Source: Micromonospora narathiwatensis (GTDB lineage Bacteria > Actinomycetota > Actinomycetes > Mycobacteriales > Micromonosporaceae). From it: 64,000 nucleotides of DNA. Each line of letters starts with the position of its first letter. The stretch's first letter is position 1. The notes beneath the pieces were generated by a model. That model saw only the letters and a program-made list of their open reading frames with translations. It had not been told where the DNA came from and ran no database searches. The stretch covers positions 1,178,001 through 1,242,000 of the forward strand of contig NZ_LT594324.1 in the NCBI RefSeq assembly GCF_900089605.1. The letters run 5' to 3'. The position numbers and the translations under genes are program-made. Below, one piece after another: positions 1 through 8,008 of this stretch.

Positions 1-435
1 AACGTCCTGACCAGCTGCGGCTACTACGCCACCGGGCGCCGGCCCACTGCCCTGCACCGGGACTTCGACGATCCTGTGGTTCCCGGCGTCACCCTCGACC
101 TGAGCACGCGGCTGGCGCACACCAGCGACCCGGCCGACATCGCCTGCGTGCTCGCCCGCCGCACGCCCGCGCCGCAACATGTCGCGGATCTGGAGCCGTT
201 GCCGATCCTGAGCCGCGATGACGGGTTCCTGCACACTCTGGCCCGCGTCGCCGCGCAGCGCCGCTGGCCTGCGCTGGCCGACGCGCTGCGCTACAGCGCC
301 CACAGCAGCACCGCGACAGATGCGGCCACCGTGGTGCCCATGCCGGCGCAGACCGGATGGCAGCTGCTGCGCTCCTGCTGGCCCCATCTGCCCGAACGGC
401 CGCCGCTGTCCGAGACTGCGGGAGACCGGCGGTGA
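1..435 (+). CDS. Partial hypothetical protein (3' end of gene)
   Basis: The reading frame is open from the first base of the window and stops at 433-435, so only the last 144 residues are present. I recognise no family motif in this part. The stop overlaps the GTG start of the following kinase gene in a GTGA arrangement, so it is the first visible member of a translationally coupled operon with the kinase, the phosphatase and the dTMP-kinase-like gene. It may act in the same small-molecule pathway, but its function cannot be read from this fragment. Confidence 0.6.
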   Translation, partial: NVLTSCGYYATGRRPTALHRDFDDPVVPGVTLDLSTRLAHTSDPADIACVLARRTPAPQHVADLEPLPILSRDDGFLHTLARVAAQRRWPALADALRYSAHSSTATDAATVVPMPAQTGWQLLRSCWPHLPERPPLSETAGDRR

Positions 436-995
436 TCGTGCAGTTGGCCGGGCTGCCCGGCACGGGCAAGAGCTCACTGGCCGCCGCGCTGCGCGCGCAC
501 CTCGGCCACGGTTGCCTGGTGCTCGACAAGGATCACGTCCGGGCCGCGCTCTACGAGGCCAGCGGCCAGGTCACCTACCGCCGGGACCAGGACGACTTCG
601 TGGTCTCTCTGCTACACCAGGCCGCGCGTGAGCATCTGACCCGGCAGCCGGACGCCACGGTCATCCTTGAGCGCACCTGCACCCGCCGCTACCAGATCGA
701 CGACGTGGTCCGACTCGCGGCCGGACTGCACCAGCCGCTGGCAATCATCAGGTGCTGGTGCCCCGATCCTGTCGCGCGAGCCCGCCTCGACGCCGACCGG
801 CAGCACGGCCAGCACCCGGCTGCCGACCGCGGCTTCGCCCTCTACCAGCAGCTGCGGGCCACCGCGGAACCCATCAGCGTCCCGGCGCTGCATCTGCGCA
901 CCGATACGACGGCGGCGCGGATCCTCACCGCCGCCGTCGATTACCTCCACGACATATCCACAGCCCCCGCGCCGGTGGAAGGAGCCGCCCGATGA
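432..995 (+). CDS. P-loop (AAA_33-like) small-molecule or nucleotide kinase
   Basis: This 187-aa protein opens with a Walker A loop, GLPGTGKSS, at residues 7-15. It is of the small single-domain kinase type (AAA_33 or zeta-toxin-like folds) that phosphorylates nucleotides, sugars or antibiotics. The GTG at 432 is chosen because it overlaps the upstream stop as GTGA and puts the P-loop at the normal distance from the N-terminus. The stop overlaps the ATG of the inositol-phosphatase-like gene (ATGA). The substrate cannot be inferred. The context of a phosphatase, a dTMP-kinase-like protein and a phosphotransferase suggests nucleotide or sugar-phosphate handling. Confidence 0.75.
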   Translation: MIVQLAGLPGTGKSSLAAALRAHLGHGCLVLDKDHVRAALYEASGQVTYRRDQDDFVVSLLHQAAREHLTRQPDATVILERTCTRRYQIDDVVRLAAGLHQPLAIIRCWCPDPVARARLDADRQHGQHPAADRGFALYQQLRATAEPISVPALHLRTDTTAARILTAAVDYLHDISTAPAPVEGAAR

Positions 996-1822
996 CGGTC
1001 GACCTTGCCGTCATGCTGAACATCGCACGCGAAGCCGTTCACCTCGGCACCCGCCGGCTGAAGACCCAGGCCGTCCAGCAGGTCATCGCCAAAGGCGACC
1101 GGGACATGGCCACAGACATCGACCACACCATCGAACGCGAGATCCTCGCATTCCTGGCCGAGCGCACCCCCGGCATCGACCGGTTCGGTGAGGAATCGGG
1201 CGGGAACCTGGCCACCCCGCACCGATGGGTCCTGGACCCGGTCGACGGCACTCTCAACCTCGTCCATGGCCTGCCCCTCTATGGCGTCTCCCTGGCGCTG
1301 ACTGACGGCATCCGGCCGCTGCTCGGCGTGATCAGCCTGCCCGCTCTCGACCACACCTACTGGGCAGCGCCCGGCATCGGCGCCTGGCGTGACGGGAACC
1401 CGATCGCACCGTCCACCGTCAACCGCCTGTCGGAGGCAATGATTACGATCGGTGACTACGGCACCGGCGACGACGCGCCGGAACGCAACGCTGTCGCGAT
1501 CGCCCTGCACACCGCGCTCGCGCCGGTCGCGGGGAAGGTGCGCATGCTCGGCTCGGCGGCCGTCGACCTCGCGCTCGTCGCGGATGGCACCCTCGACGCC
1601 AGCATCACCCTGGGCAACCGGGACTGGGACATGGCCGCCGGCGTCGCGATCGCCCGGGCGGCGGGCGCGGCCGTTACCGACACCGCCGGCAGCCCGCACG
1701 ACAGCCGGTCGCTGACCACGATCGCCACCGCACCCGGACTCACCGGGGCCATCCTGCACATCCTGGCCACCGCCACCACCGGAACTCGCTACGCATCCGA
1801 CAGGAGGGCCGCCTCATGCTGA
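992..1822 (+). CDS. Inositol monophosphatase family protein
   Basis: The 276-aa protein has the metal-binding signatures of the inositol monophosphatase/CysQ/FBPase fold: the EES segment near residues 67-69, LDPVDGT near 81-87 (the family DPIDGT motif) and the late motif NRDWDMAAG near 209-217 (family WDxAAG). Such enzymes are Mg-dependent phosphomonoesterases acting on inositol phosphate, histidinol phosphate, PAP or sugar phosphates; the substrate here is unknown. The ATG overlaps the preceding stop, and the end overlaps the next gene by 7 bp, so expression is probably coupled across the operon. Confidence 0.88.
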   Translation: MTVDLAVMLNIAREAVHLGTRRLKTQAVQQVIAKGDRDMATDIDHTIEREILAFLAERTPGIDRFGEESGGNLATPHRWVLDPVDGTLNLVHGLPLYGVSLALTDGIRPLLGVISLPALDHTYWAAPGIGAWRDGNPIAPSTVNRLSEAMITIGDYGTGDDAPERNAVAIALHTALAPVAGKVRMLGSAAVDLALVADGTLDASITLGNRDWDMAAGVAIARAAGAAVTDTAGSPHDSRSLTTIATAPGLTGAILHILATATTGTRYASDRRAASC

Positions 1823-2484
1823 TCGCCTTCGAGGGACTGCCCGGCGCTGGGAAGACCACCCAATCCCGAGCCCTCGCCGCGCACCTGTGCCAGCACGGCG
1901 CCGCCGTCACATACCTGCCCGACAACCTCACGCGCGGCGCCGAACCGCTCGGCCGGACCCTGCTGACCCTGTTCGACTCCGGCGACCCATTCTCCCGGCA
2001 CGACAGCGTGCTCACCGATACCTACCTCGCCGCAGCGATCCGCGCCGACACCTACGCCACCCACATCGCCGGCGCGCTCGTCGCCGGGAACACCGTCATC
2101 GAAGACCGCGGCCTGCACACCCTCTACTCCTACAGCCTCGCCGGGCTGCTGCAGAAACACCGGACCCCACCCGATGAGGCGATCGCCTGGCTGCAGCAGG
2201 TCGGCGTGTTCGCCGGCCCGGCCGCCGACCGATCGTTGTGGCTGCGCCTTCCCCCCGACGACGCCATCACCCGCGCCGAGCAGCGGCAAGGCCACCCGTA
2301 CACCGGCGAGCAGCGCGCGTTCCTGCGCTACGTCCACGACGCCTACACCGTCCTCGCCGAGACCGACCCCGATCTGCGTGTCATCGACGCCGGCGAACTC
2401 GGCACCGACGACGCGCATCAGGCGGTGCTCGCCGCTGTCGCCGACCTGACCGCACCCGCCGTCGACCTGTCCAGCGTCGCGTGA
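1816..2484 (+). CDS. Thymidylate kinase-like protein
   Basis: The 222-aa protein starts with FEGLPGAGKTT (P-loop at residues 7-15) and has the dTMP-kinase DR motif (EDRGLHTLYSY, near residue 97), plus an arginine-rich lid segment (RAEQRQGHPYTGEQ) followed by FLRYVHDAY. These features match the thymidylate kinase family, which makes dTDP from dTMP. It may be a paralogue with another nucleotide substrate, because it sits in an operon with other kinases rather than with DNA metabolism genes. It overlaps the phosphatase gene by 7 bp. Confidence 0.8.
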   Translation: MLIAFEGLPGAGKTTQSRALAAHLCQHGAAVTYLPDNLTRGAEPLGRTLLTLFDSGDPFSRHDSVLTDTYLAAAIRADTYATHIAGALVAGNTVIEDRGLHTLYSYSLAGLLQKHRTPPDEAIAWLQQVGVFAGPAADRSLWLRLPPDDAITRAEQRQGHPYTGEQRAFLRYVHDAYTVLAETDPDLRVIDAGELGTDDAHQAVLAAVADLTAPAVDLSSVA

Positions 2485-2581
2485 AATCCCCGGCCGCGTC
2501 AGGCGAGCCAGGGCGATGCCGGGCCACTACGGTCGGTCCCCAATAGTCCGTTTCGTCCCATCAGCCCGGAGTCGAAGATCC

Positions 2582-3529
2582 ATGTCAGTTCCGCTCATCG
2601 AAGCCCCCACCGACCTTCTCGCCGAACTTCGTCGCGTGCGCGCCGGCGCCGCCGACGACCGCGACGCCGCGCTGTTGGCGCTGGGTCTACGTCCCCTCAC
2701 CGGAGGCATGCAAAACGACCTCTACCTGTGGGCGTCTCCGCACGGCGACGACGTGGTGATCAAGCTGTACGTCAAGTCCGACCGGCAGCGCATGGAGCGG
2801 GAGTGGGCCGCCCTGACCTTGCTCAAACCGCACGGCCTCCGCACGGTCCCCGCCCCGCTGTGGCTCGACGAGGCACCGGTCGAGCCCGCGATCGGCATGA
2901 CCCGGCTTCACGGCCAGCCGCTGATCGAGGCCGCGGACCAGCTGGCCGCGCTGCGCGCCCTTGCCCACACCACCACACAGCTGCAAGCCGTGCCCCTGAC
3001 CGGTCTGCTGGCCGGACTTCCCCGGATCGACACCGGTGAGCACTACATGGTCCGCCTGACGCAAGCGTGGCCGGAGCTGCTGTCCGGTCAGCCCGACGAC
3101 CCGCTCACCCCCGTCATGCAGCAGCTGCTGGCGGTCTGGCAGCGCAGCGGGGACGCGGACCTGGTCGCAGCGTCTGACACGCCGGTACTGTCCCGCGGTG
3201 ACGCGAACCTGCTCAACTGGATGACGACCGACGACGGTGCCGCCTGCGTCGATTTCGAGTACGCCGGCTTCAGCAACGTGGTGTTCGACGCCGCCGACCT
3301 CATCGAGCACATCTCCGGCCGCGTGGTCCCGGACAGCATCTGGACACAGCTGCTGCCTGACCTTGGCGTCACCGACACCAACCGACACCAGTTCGCCGCG
3401 AACCAGCGCACCTGCGCCCTGCGGTGGCTGGCGGTCTTGTGGAAGCAGCGCGACCGCCGCTGCGAGGAGTTCGCCGTCCAGTACGAGCGGGTCGACATGC
3501 TCTTCAGCAGCGCCAACCCCTACGCCTGA
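2582..3529 (+). CDS. Aminoglycoside phosphotransferase (APH)-family kinase
   Basis: The 315-aa protein carries the APH/choline-kinase catalytic loop as SRGDANLLNW (near residue 204, family HxDxxxxN with the His replaced by Ser-Arg-Gly context) and the metal-binding CVDFEYAGF (near 223, family DxE/D). The N-lobe lysine is probably in VVIKLYVKSD. These enzymes phosphorylate hydroxyls of small molecules, and nothing here identifies an antibiotic substrate. ATG 2582 is chosen over the upstream start at 2516 because the sequence between reads as leader rather than family N-terminus. It lies 97 bp downstream of the kinase operon on the same strand. Confidence 0.8.
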   Translation: MSVPLIEAPTDLLAELRRVRAGAADDRDAALLALGLRPLTGGMQNDLYLWASPHGDDVVIKLYVKSDRQRMEREWAALTLLKPHGLRTVPAPLWLDEAPVEPAIGMTRLHGQPLIEAADQLAALRALAHTTTQLQAVPLTGLLAGLPRIDTGEHYMVRLTQAWPELLSGQPDDPLTPVMQQLLAVWQRSGDADLVAASDTPVLSRGDANLLNWMTTDDGAACVDFEYAGFSNVVFDAADLIEHISGRVVPDSIWTQLLPDLGVTDTNRHQFAANQRTCALRWLAVLWKQRDRRCEEFAVQYERVDMLFSSANPYA

Positions 3530-3559
3530 CCCCCAACCTCAAGACCCGGCCGGCCGCGT

Positions 3560-4648
3560 TCACGCGGACCCCATGGTCCGCGTGAACGCCTCCTCCCAGA
3601 TAGGCAGCACATGCGAATAGTCGTGAGTCGCAGCCAGGTCACGAGCCGCCTGCGCCATCCGCTCCAGGCGCGAAGGATCCTCGCGCAGCAGCGCGATTCG
3701 GTCGGCGAAGCGCCGGGCTACCGCAGGGTCCGCCGGGTCCCCGCCGATCAGGAAGCCCGTCACGTCGTCCACGACCCGGTCCGGCAGCGCGCCAGCCGCC
3801 GAACACAGGATCACGTCACCCGCGGCTGCGGCCTCCAGCGCCGCGATGCAGCAGGTCTCCGGGTACGTGGTGGGATACAGGTAGAACTGCGCGGTCAGCT
3901 GCAACTCGATCAGGTCAGGCTTCGCGACCCGCCCCAGGAACCGCACGCCGTCCGCCGACATCGCGACCGCGCGCCGGTACAGGTCTCCCGCGCGTCGCTC
4001 ATCCTCGTCCACGGTGATCCCTCGCAACAGGTGGCTCGACGCGACGAACAGCTCCGCGCCCGGATACGCCGAACGGATGATCGGCCACATGTCCAGAAGC
4101 GGCTCCAGCCCGCGTTTCGGGTTCGCGGCGTGCAAAAACCTTCCGGGTACCTTCGGCAACCGCCGGGCATAGTGTGAGGTGTCTAGCCCATCAGCGGTGA
4201 CGACCCAATTCGCCGTTTCAGGATAGCCAAAGTTGTCCAGGTAAAGGCGGCGTTGAAAATCAGAAAACGCGATCAGGATGTTGATTTCGTCGTTCAGGAC
4301 CTGATCCAGAAGGCTGTCGTTTGGCGTCTTCAACCCTAGTTTCGCCACCCTGACGGGCGCATTGAATTTTCCGGGCTCAACTCTTTTTGTGCGTACCCAA
4401 AAGACGATCACGTCCCGGTACTCTTCTTCACGTAAGGAAGGCAGGGGATGCCAGTGCACGCCCTGGTCCTCGACGCGGGGGCAGTCGGCGAAAACCCGCA
4501 CCTCGTGCCCCCTCGCGGCGAGTCCGCGGGCGGCAAGCACGAGCGCGGTCTCATTGCCGCCCAGGCCCTTACTCTCCAGGTCGGAGGGCTGTACGGACAG
4601 ATACCCCGGGTGCGCTATATCAATTTTCACGACACTCCCAATTGACAT
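3560..4648 (-). CDS. GT4-type glycosyltransferase (GT-B fold)
   Basis: The 362-aa protein has an N-terminal GGNETALVLAARGLAARGHEV segment typical of the GT-B acceptor lobe. Its C-terminal nucleotide-sugar lobe carries the signature YPTTYPETCCIAALEA (near residues 255-270), which includes the family ExxxxxxxE pair. Such enzymes transfer a sugar from a nucleotide-sugar in the cytoplasm. It is convergent with the phosphotransferase gene, with 30 bp between the stops, and divergent from the interrupted HAD gene. The acceptor is unknown. Confidence 0.85.
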   Translation of the reverse strand: MSIGSVVKIDIAHPGYLSVQPSDLESKGLGGNETALVLAARGLAARGHEVRVFADCPRVEDQGVHWHPLPSLREEEYRDVIVFWVRTKRVEPGKFNAPVRVAKLGLKTPNDSLLDQVLNDEINILIAFSDFQRRLYLDNFGYPETANWVVTADGLDTSHYARRLPKVPGRFLHAANPKRGLEPLLDMWPIIRSAYPGAELFVASSHLLRGITVDEDERRAGDLYRRAVAMSADGVRFLGRVAKPDLIELQLTAQFYLYPTTYPETCCIAALEAAAAGDVILCSAAGALPDRVVDDVTGFLIGGDPADPAVARRFADRIALLREDPSRLERMAQAARDLAATHDYSHVLPIWEEAFTRTMGSA

Positions 4649-4973
4649 GCAAACCGCGCGTCAGGCACCTCTAGGCCGCCAGGTTCGCCGACCGAGGCGA
4701 GATTGATAGAAGGCTACACACGAATCCGCTGAGGCACAACAGGACCGACAACGCGGAATTCTCCCGGAGGCGACCATGAACGTTCTCGTCCTCGACCTCG
4801 ACGACACGCTCGTTGACGACACTCGCGCCACCCGCGAATCGGTGGCCCAGGTCCTAATGTCGCTGAATCTGGCCGCCGATTCCAGGGCGGTGGATCAAGC
4901 TCTGTCGCATATCCGCAAGATGTGGTCACGCCATCCCCATCGCCATACCGGGCCACTTGCCTCCGTCAGCGGG

Positions 4974-4983
4974 TGGGAAGCGC
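4974..4983. repeat. 10-bp target site duplication, left copy (right copy 6349-6358)
   Basis: TGGGAAGCGC stands immediately left of the element at 4974-4983 and is repeated immediately right of it at 6349-6358. Ten-base duplications are within the 8-10 bp range known for the ISAs1 family. The perfect match shows a direct insertion into the HAD gene with no later rearrangement at this site. Confidence 0.95.
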
Positions 4984-6348
4984 CAGGGCTTCTGCAAGGT
5001 AGGGATTTGAGCGGTTCAGGTGATTCCGAGGAGTTGTAGTGGCCGGTCCGGGTTTCGGCTGTTGTGGCGTAGGGCTTTGGCGACGTTGGTGACGCCGGCC
5101 ATCCGGAGCAGGCTGATCACGGTGTTGCGGAGGGCGGCCATAGCTTGTGGGGCGTTGCCGGTGCGGACCTGGCTGGCGTCCTCGCCGAAGGTGACGTCAC
5201 GCAGGTAGTGCAGGGCCTCGATCAGCCAGTGTCCTCGTAGCCAGTCGGCCAGGTCGGCAGGCCGGGCCTCGGCTGCGCCGAGGCTGGTGATGGCGTAGAC
5301 GGTGACGGTGGACCACCGTCCTGTGGCCTGGTTGTACCGGCGCCGGCGAATTCGTAGGGCCTGGCTGGCGTGCGGGAAGTCGATCGCGAGGGGACCGAGG
5401 CAGGTGACTGCTTGCAGCGCTCGGATGTCGCGGCGGCCGTGACCGTGGCTGCTGGTTTCGTCCAGGACCGGGATTTTGGCCCAGGGCAAGGCCTTGAGCT
5501 GCCGGTACAGTCGCGGCTGGTTCTTCTTCGCGGTGAACAGGTACGCGGCGTGTTTGGTCTCGGTCAGCCAGCGGGCGTGCTCACGTTGGGTGTGCAGGGC
5601 ATCCGCGGTGATGACGGCACCGGTCAGGTCGAGGTCGTCCAGCAGCGGCTGGAACCGGGTGATTTCGTTGGTCTTGCCGTCGACGCCGGTCTGGGCGAGC
5701 ACCGCGCCGGTGTGCTGGTCCAACGCGGCGAGCAGGTGGACCTGACCGCCGGGGCGGCCGCTGCCGCGTAACGTCTTGCCGTCCACAGCGATGGCCCGAC
5801 GGCCCACTGCCGGCGTGACGGCTGTCCGGTTGATCAGCCACCGGCCGATCGCCGTGTCCAGAGCATCGGCGTCGACACGCGCCAGGACCCGCCCGATCGT
5901 GGACGCGTTCGGCACCAGATAGGCGTTGGTGAACCGATCCCGAGCGACCTGCAACCGGTCCAGTGTCGATACCGGCAGGTCGGCCGCCCACTCACCGATG
6001 GCCGACACCGAACGTTGCCCGGCAGCCACCGCGCTCACCGCGACCGTGAGCAGGCTGGGCAACGAATGGACCCGGCCACGTGGGTCACGCGGGTCGGGTA
6101 CCCGGGCCAGAGCCTGCAACAGGCCGGCGGCATGACGATGCGGATCATCCGACACGCGGTGCAGGCGTGCGGACAGCCCGCCGATCAACGATGATGGCTC
6201 CACGAGCGCGGTCCTCGAGTTCGATCATTTGGCCTAGACACCTGAATGATCAGCCGAAGACCGCGCTCTACCTCATGTAACAGCCGCAACCGGCGTGACT
6301 ACCCCGAAGCCGGCAGACCGGTCATATCTCGATCTTGCAGTAGCCCTG
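4984..6348 (-). mobile_element. ISAs1-family insertion sequence, copy 1 (1365 bp)
   Basis: The element runs between terminal inverted repeats that begin CAGGGCTTCTGCAAGG at 4984 and, on the opposite strand, CAGGGCTACTGCAAGA at 6348. Both ends start with the CAGGG typical of ISAs1-family elements. It holds one transposase gene on the minus strand and is flanked by a 10-bp target duplication. A second copy of the same 1365-bp length lies inverted at 48405-49769. Confidence 0.95.
5016..6203 (-). CDS. ISAs1 family transposase
   Basis: The 395-aa protein has the ISAs1 DDE architecture. An N-terminal DDE_Tnp_1-associated region (RVPDPRDPRGRVHSLPSLL) is followed by the first catalytic Asp in AIAVDGKTLRGS, the second in AVITADALHTQ and the C-terminal Glu in the LRDVTFGEDASQVRTGN region. 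Its length fits the family (about 370-400 aa). The sequence appears identical to the transposase of the second copy at 48550-49737, so both copies are probably recent and potentially active. Confidence 0.95.
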   Translation of the reverse strand: MEPSSLIGGLSARLHRVSDDPHRHAAGLLQALARVPDPRDPRGRVHSLPSLLTVAVSAVAAGQRSVSAIGEWAADLPVSTLDRLQVARDRFTNAYLVPNASTIGRVLARVDADALDTAIGRWLINRTAVTPAVGRRAIAVDGKTLRGSGRPGGQVHLLAALDQHTGAVLAQTGVDGKTNEITRFQPLLDDLDLTGAVITADALHTQREHARWLTETKHAAYLFTAKKNQPRLYRQLKALPWAKIPVLDETSSHGHGRRDIRALQAVTCLGPLAIDFPHASQALRIRRRRYNQATGRWSTVTVYAITSLGAAEARPADLADWLRGHWLIEALHYLRDVTFGEDASQVRTGNAPQAMAALRNTVISLLRMAGVTNVAKALRHNSRNPDRPLQLLGIT

Positions 6349-6921
6349 TGGGAAGCGCTATGGCTGCCGACCACAGGCTCCGGACTCTCCGCGGCAGTCG
6401 CGGATTCACTGCACACGCACGAGATCCGGGTCTGGGAGACGATCATCGAATCGCTGGGCGGCCACCCGGGGCAGGCGGTTGCGGTGGCCCGTACCTTCCG
6501 AGCCTGCCGTCGTCGTGCCCTCCGGCTGTTGCCTGGCGTCGAGACCGGCCTGACGCTACTCGGGCGGAGGCATGTGCTGTGGGTGGCGACCAACGGCCTG
6601 CCTGCTCACCAGCGTATGAAGATCGCAGCCACCGGGCTGGAGCCGCTCCTGGACCGGGTCCTAATCTCCGGTGAGATTGGAGTAACGAAGGCCGATCCCG
6701 GGTTTGCCGCAGCAGTCGGGCGGTCACTTCGGAAGGACGGGCAGCAAGTCTGCCTGGTCGTCGGCGACAGCGCCACCCAAGATCTGCAGCTAGCGAGCAA
6801 CGGCGCCTGGCAGGCAGCCCACATATGCCTGGAAGGGGCGTGTGCCGGCGACGCACCTCGTGGCGTCGTCGTGACTCATGCGCGGTTGCTTGCCAATGTG
6901 AGCCTCCGCTGCGGCTGCTGA

Positions 6922-7297
6922 CAACAGAGTCGACGACGGCAACTACGCGCAGTGCCGGCGTGCCGGTTCCGCTACAGAGTCAGGTACGCGCGCTGATGTA
7001 CAAAGATCCGCATGCCCCGAGGAACAGGGTGCCGCTGGCCATCGGCCCACCAGTCTCCGTGCCAACGCCTACGCTCAGTTACCAGCACGCAGTCGGCCGA
7101 TGCCCGCATTGCGGCAGATGCGGATGCCTGATCATGCCGAACATGGTCTTGCGCCTTCACGCCGTGCATGGTGACCACGACCACCGACGGCCGGGTGAGC
7201 ACCACATTGACCCCTGTCCGCCGGGACAGGTCAGGACCAGGAAGGGGCTGCCGAGTTTCCCGTCGTTGTGTCGGTGGTCGGCGGTAGGTTCCCGGTC
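6922..7297. other. No supported gene between HAD remnant and gene fragment
   Basis: I see no reading frame with convincing start, codon use or family resemblance in these 376 bases. The stretch separates two disrupted genes and may be residual intergenic DNA. Confidence 0.5.
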
Positions 7298-7393
7298 ATG
7301 TTGGAGAGTCTGTCGGATGTGGCGTGGGCTGAGTTGGAGCACGCGTATGGGTCTGCGGCTGACGTTCCCGACCGTCGGACGATTCGGCTCTGA
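7298..7393 (+). pseudogene. Truncated 5' end of a protein-coding gene
   Basis: An ATG at 7298 opens a 31-residue frame (MLESLSDVAWAELEHAYGSA...DVP) that reads like a genuine N-terminus. It resembles the start of actinobacterial HEAT-repeat-like proteins with an AWAELEHAYG-type opening, from memory. It runs into the IS66 remnant and stops at 7391-7393. The reading changes character after DVP, close to position 7370, which marks the probable junction with transposon DNA. Confidence 0.45.
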
Positions 7394-7395
7394 CG

Positions 7396-7851
7396 AAGCT
7401 GTCCGATTCGTACCCGCCCGCACCCGCACCGCCGCGACACGATCCGATGCTCGACCACCCGCACGCCGATATCCGGCAGGTCGAACACCTGCCGCACGGC
7501 CACACCCGTCACCGGAGCCCCAGCCAGCCCCGCACCACACCCACCACAACCAGCCGGTTCATGCTCGACCCGCTCATGCGGATCAGCGACCTGCCGCAAC
7601 GTGCGCCCCTCATGACCAGGCTGCCCACCCGGCCGCTCCCGCAACGACTTCGGCGTCGGCTTGACCAACCCATCCGACGACGGCGGCCGCGACGAGTTCG
7701 ACGAATCCTGCCCCAACCGGGCCCGCAGATCCGCGTTCTCCGCCCGCAACACCGCGTTCTCCCGCCGCAACCCGGCGTTGTCCCGCTCCAGCTCACCGAT
7801 CCGCGCCTCCAACCGGGCAAGCCGCTCAAGCAGCTCCACGATGGATGGCAT
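7396..7851 (-). pseudogene. IS66 family transposase (TnpC) N-terminal remnant
   Basis: Read on the minus strand from ATG 7851, about 140 residues match the start of IS66 TnpC. There is a coiled-coil leader (LERLARLEARIGELERDN), then the hallmark SSNSSRPPSSD, the basic RERPGGQPGHEGRTL segment, and a zinc-binding CGGCGAGL ... RRCGCG pair. After RRCGCG the reading turns into unrelated sequence, so the whole DDE catalytic part is missing. It is a relic and cannot transpose. Confidence 0.85.
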
Positions 7852-8008
7852 TCCGGACACCCCACCATGATCCAGAACAGACAGCACGCGGGTCAAGCCA
7901 ACCCACGGACGACCACCTGATCAGTCACCTCACCGCATGGTGATAGGGGTCGAAGACGTAAAATGGTCCACAGCGCTAGAGTGATGGCCGGTCTGCGATG
8001 ATCTAAAT

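Larger units (their letters stand above)
4776..6921 (+). pseudogene. HAD-family hydrolase gene interrupted by an ISAs1 element
   Basis: The gene starts at 4776 with HAD motif I (VLDLDDTLVD), runs to 4983, is interrupted by the insertion sequence at 4984-6348, and resumes in the same frame at 6359-6921. Removing the element and one copy of the 10-bp duplication restores a 256-aa reading frame: ...SVSGWEALWLPTTG.... The 3' half holds motif II (WVATNG), the motif III lysine (GVTKADP) and motif IV (VVGDSATQD), so the ancestral gene encoded a complete HAD phosphatase. A shine-dalgarno-like GGAGG lies just before ATG 4776. Neither half alone can be catalytically complete. Confidence 0.9.

Noticed and set aside
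2582..3529. Antibiotic resistance aminoglycoside phosphotransferase
   Set aside because: Only the broad kinase fold is supported; the catalytic loop differs from resistance enzymes and the context is metabolic.
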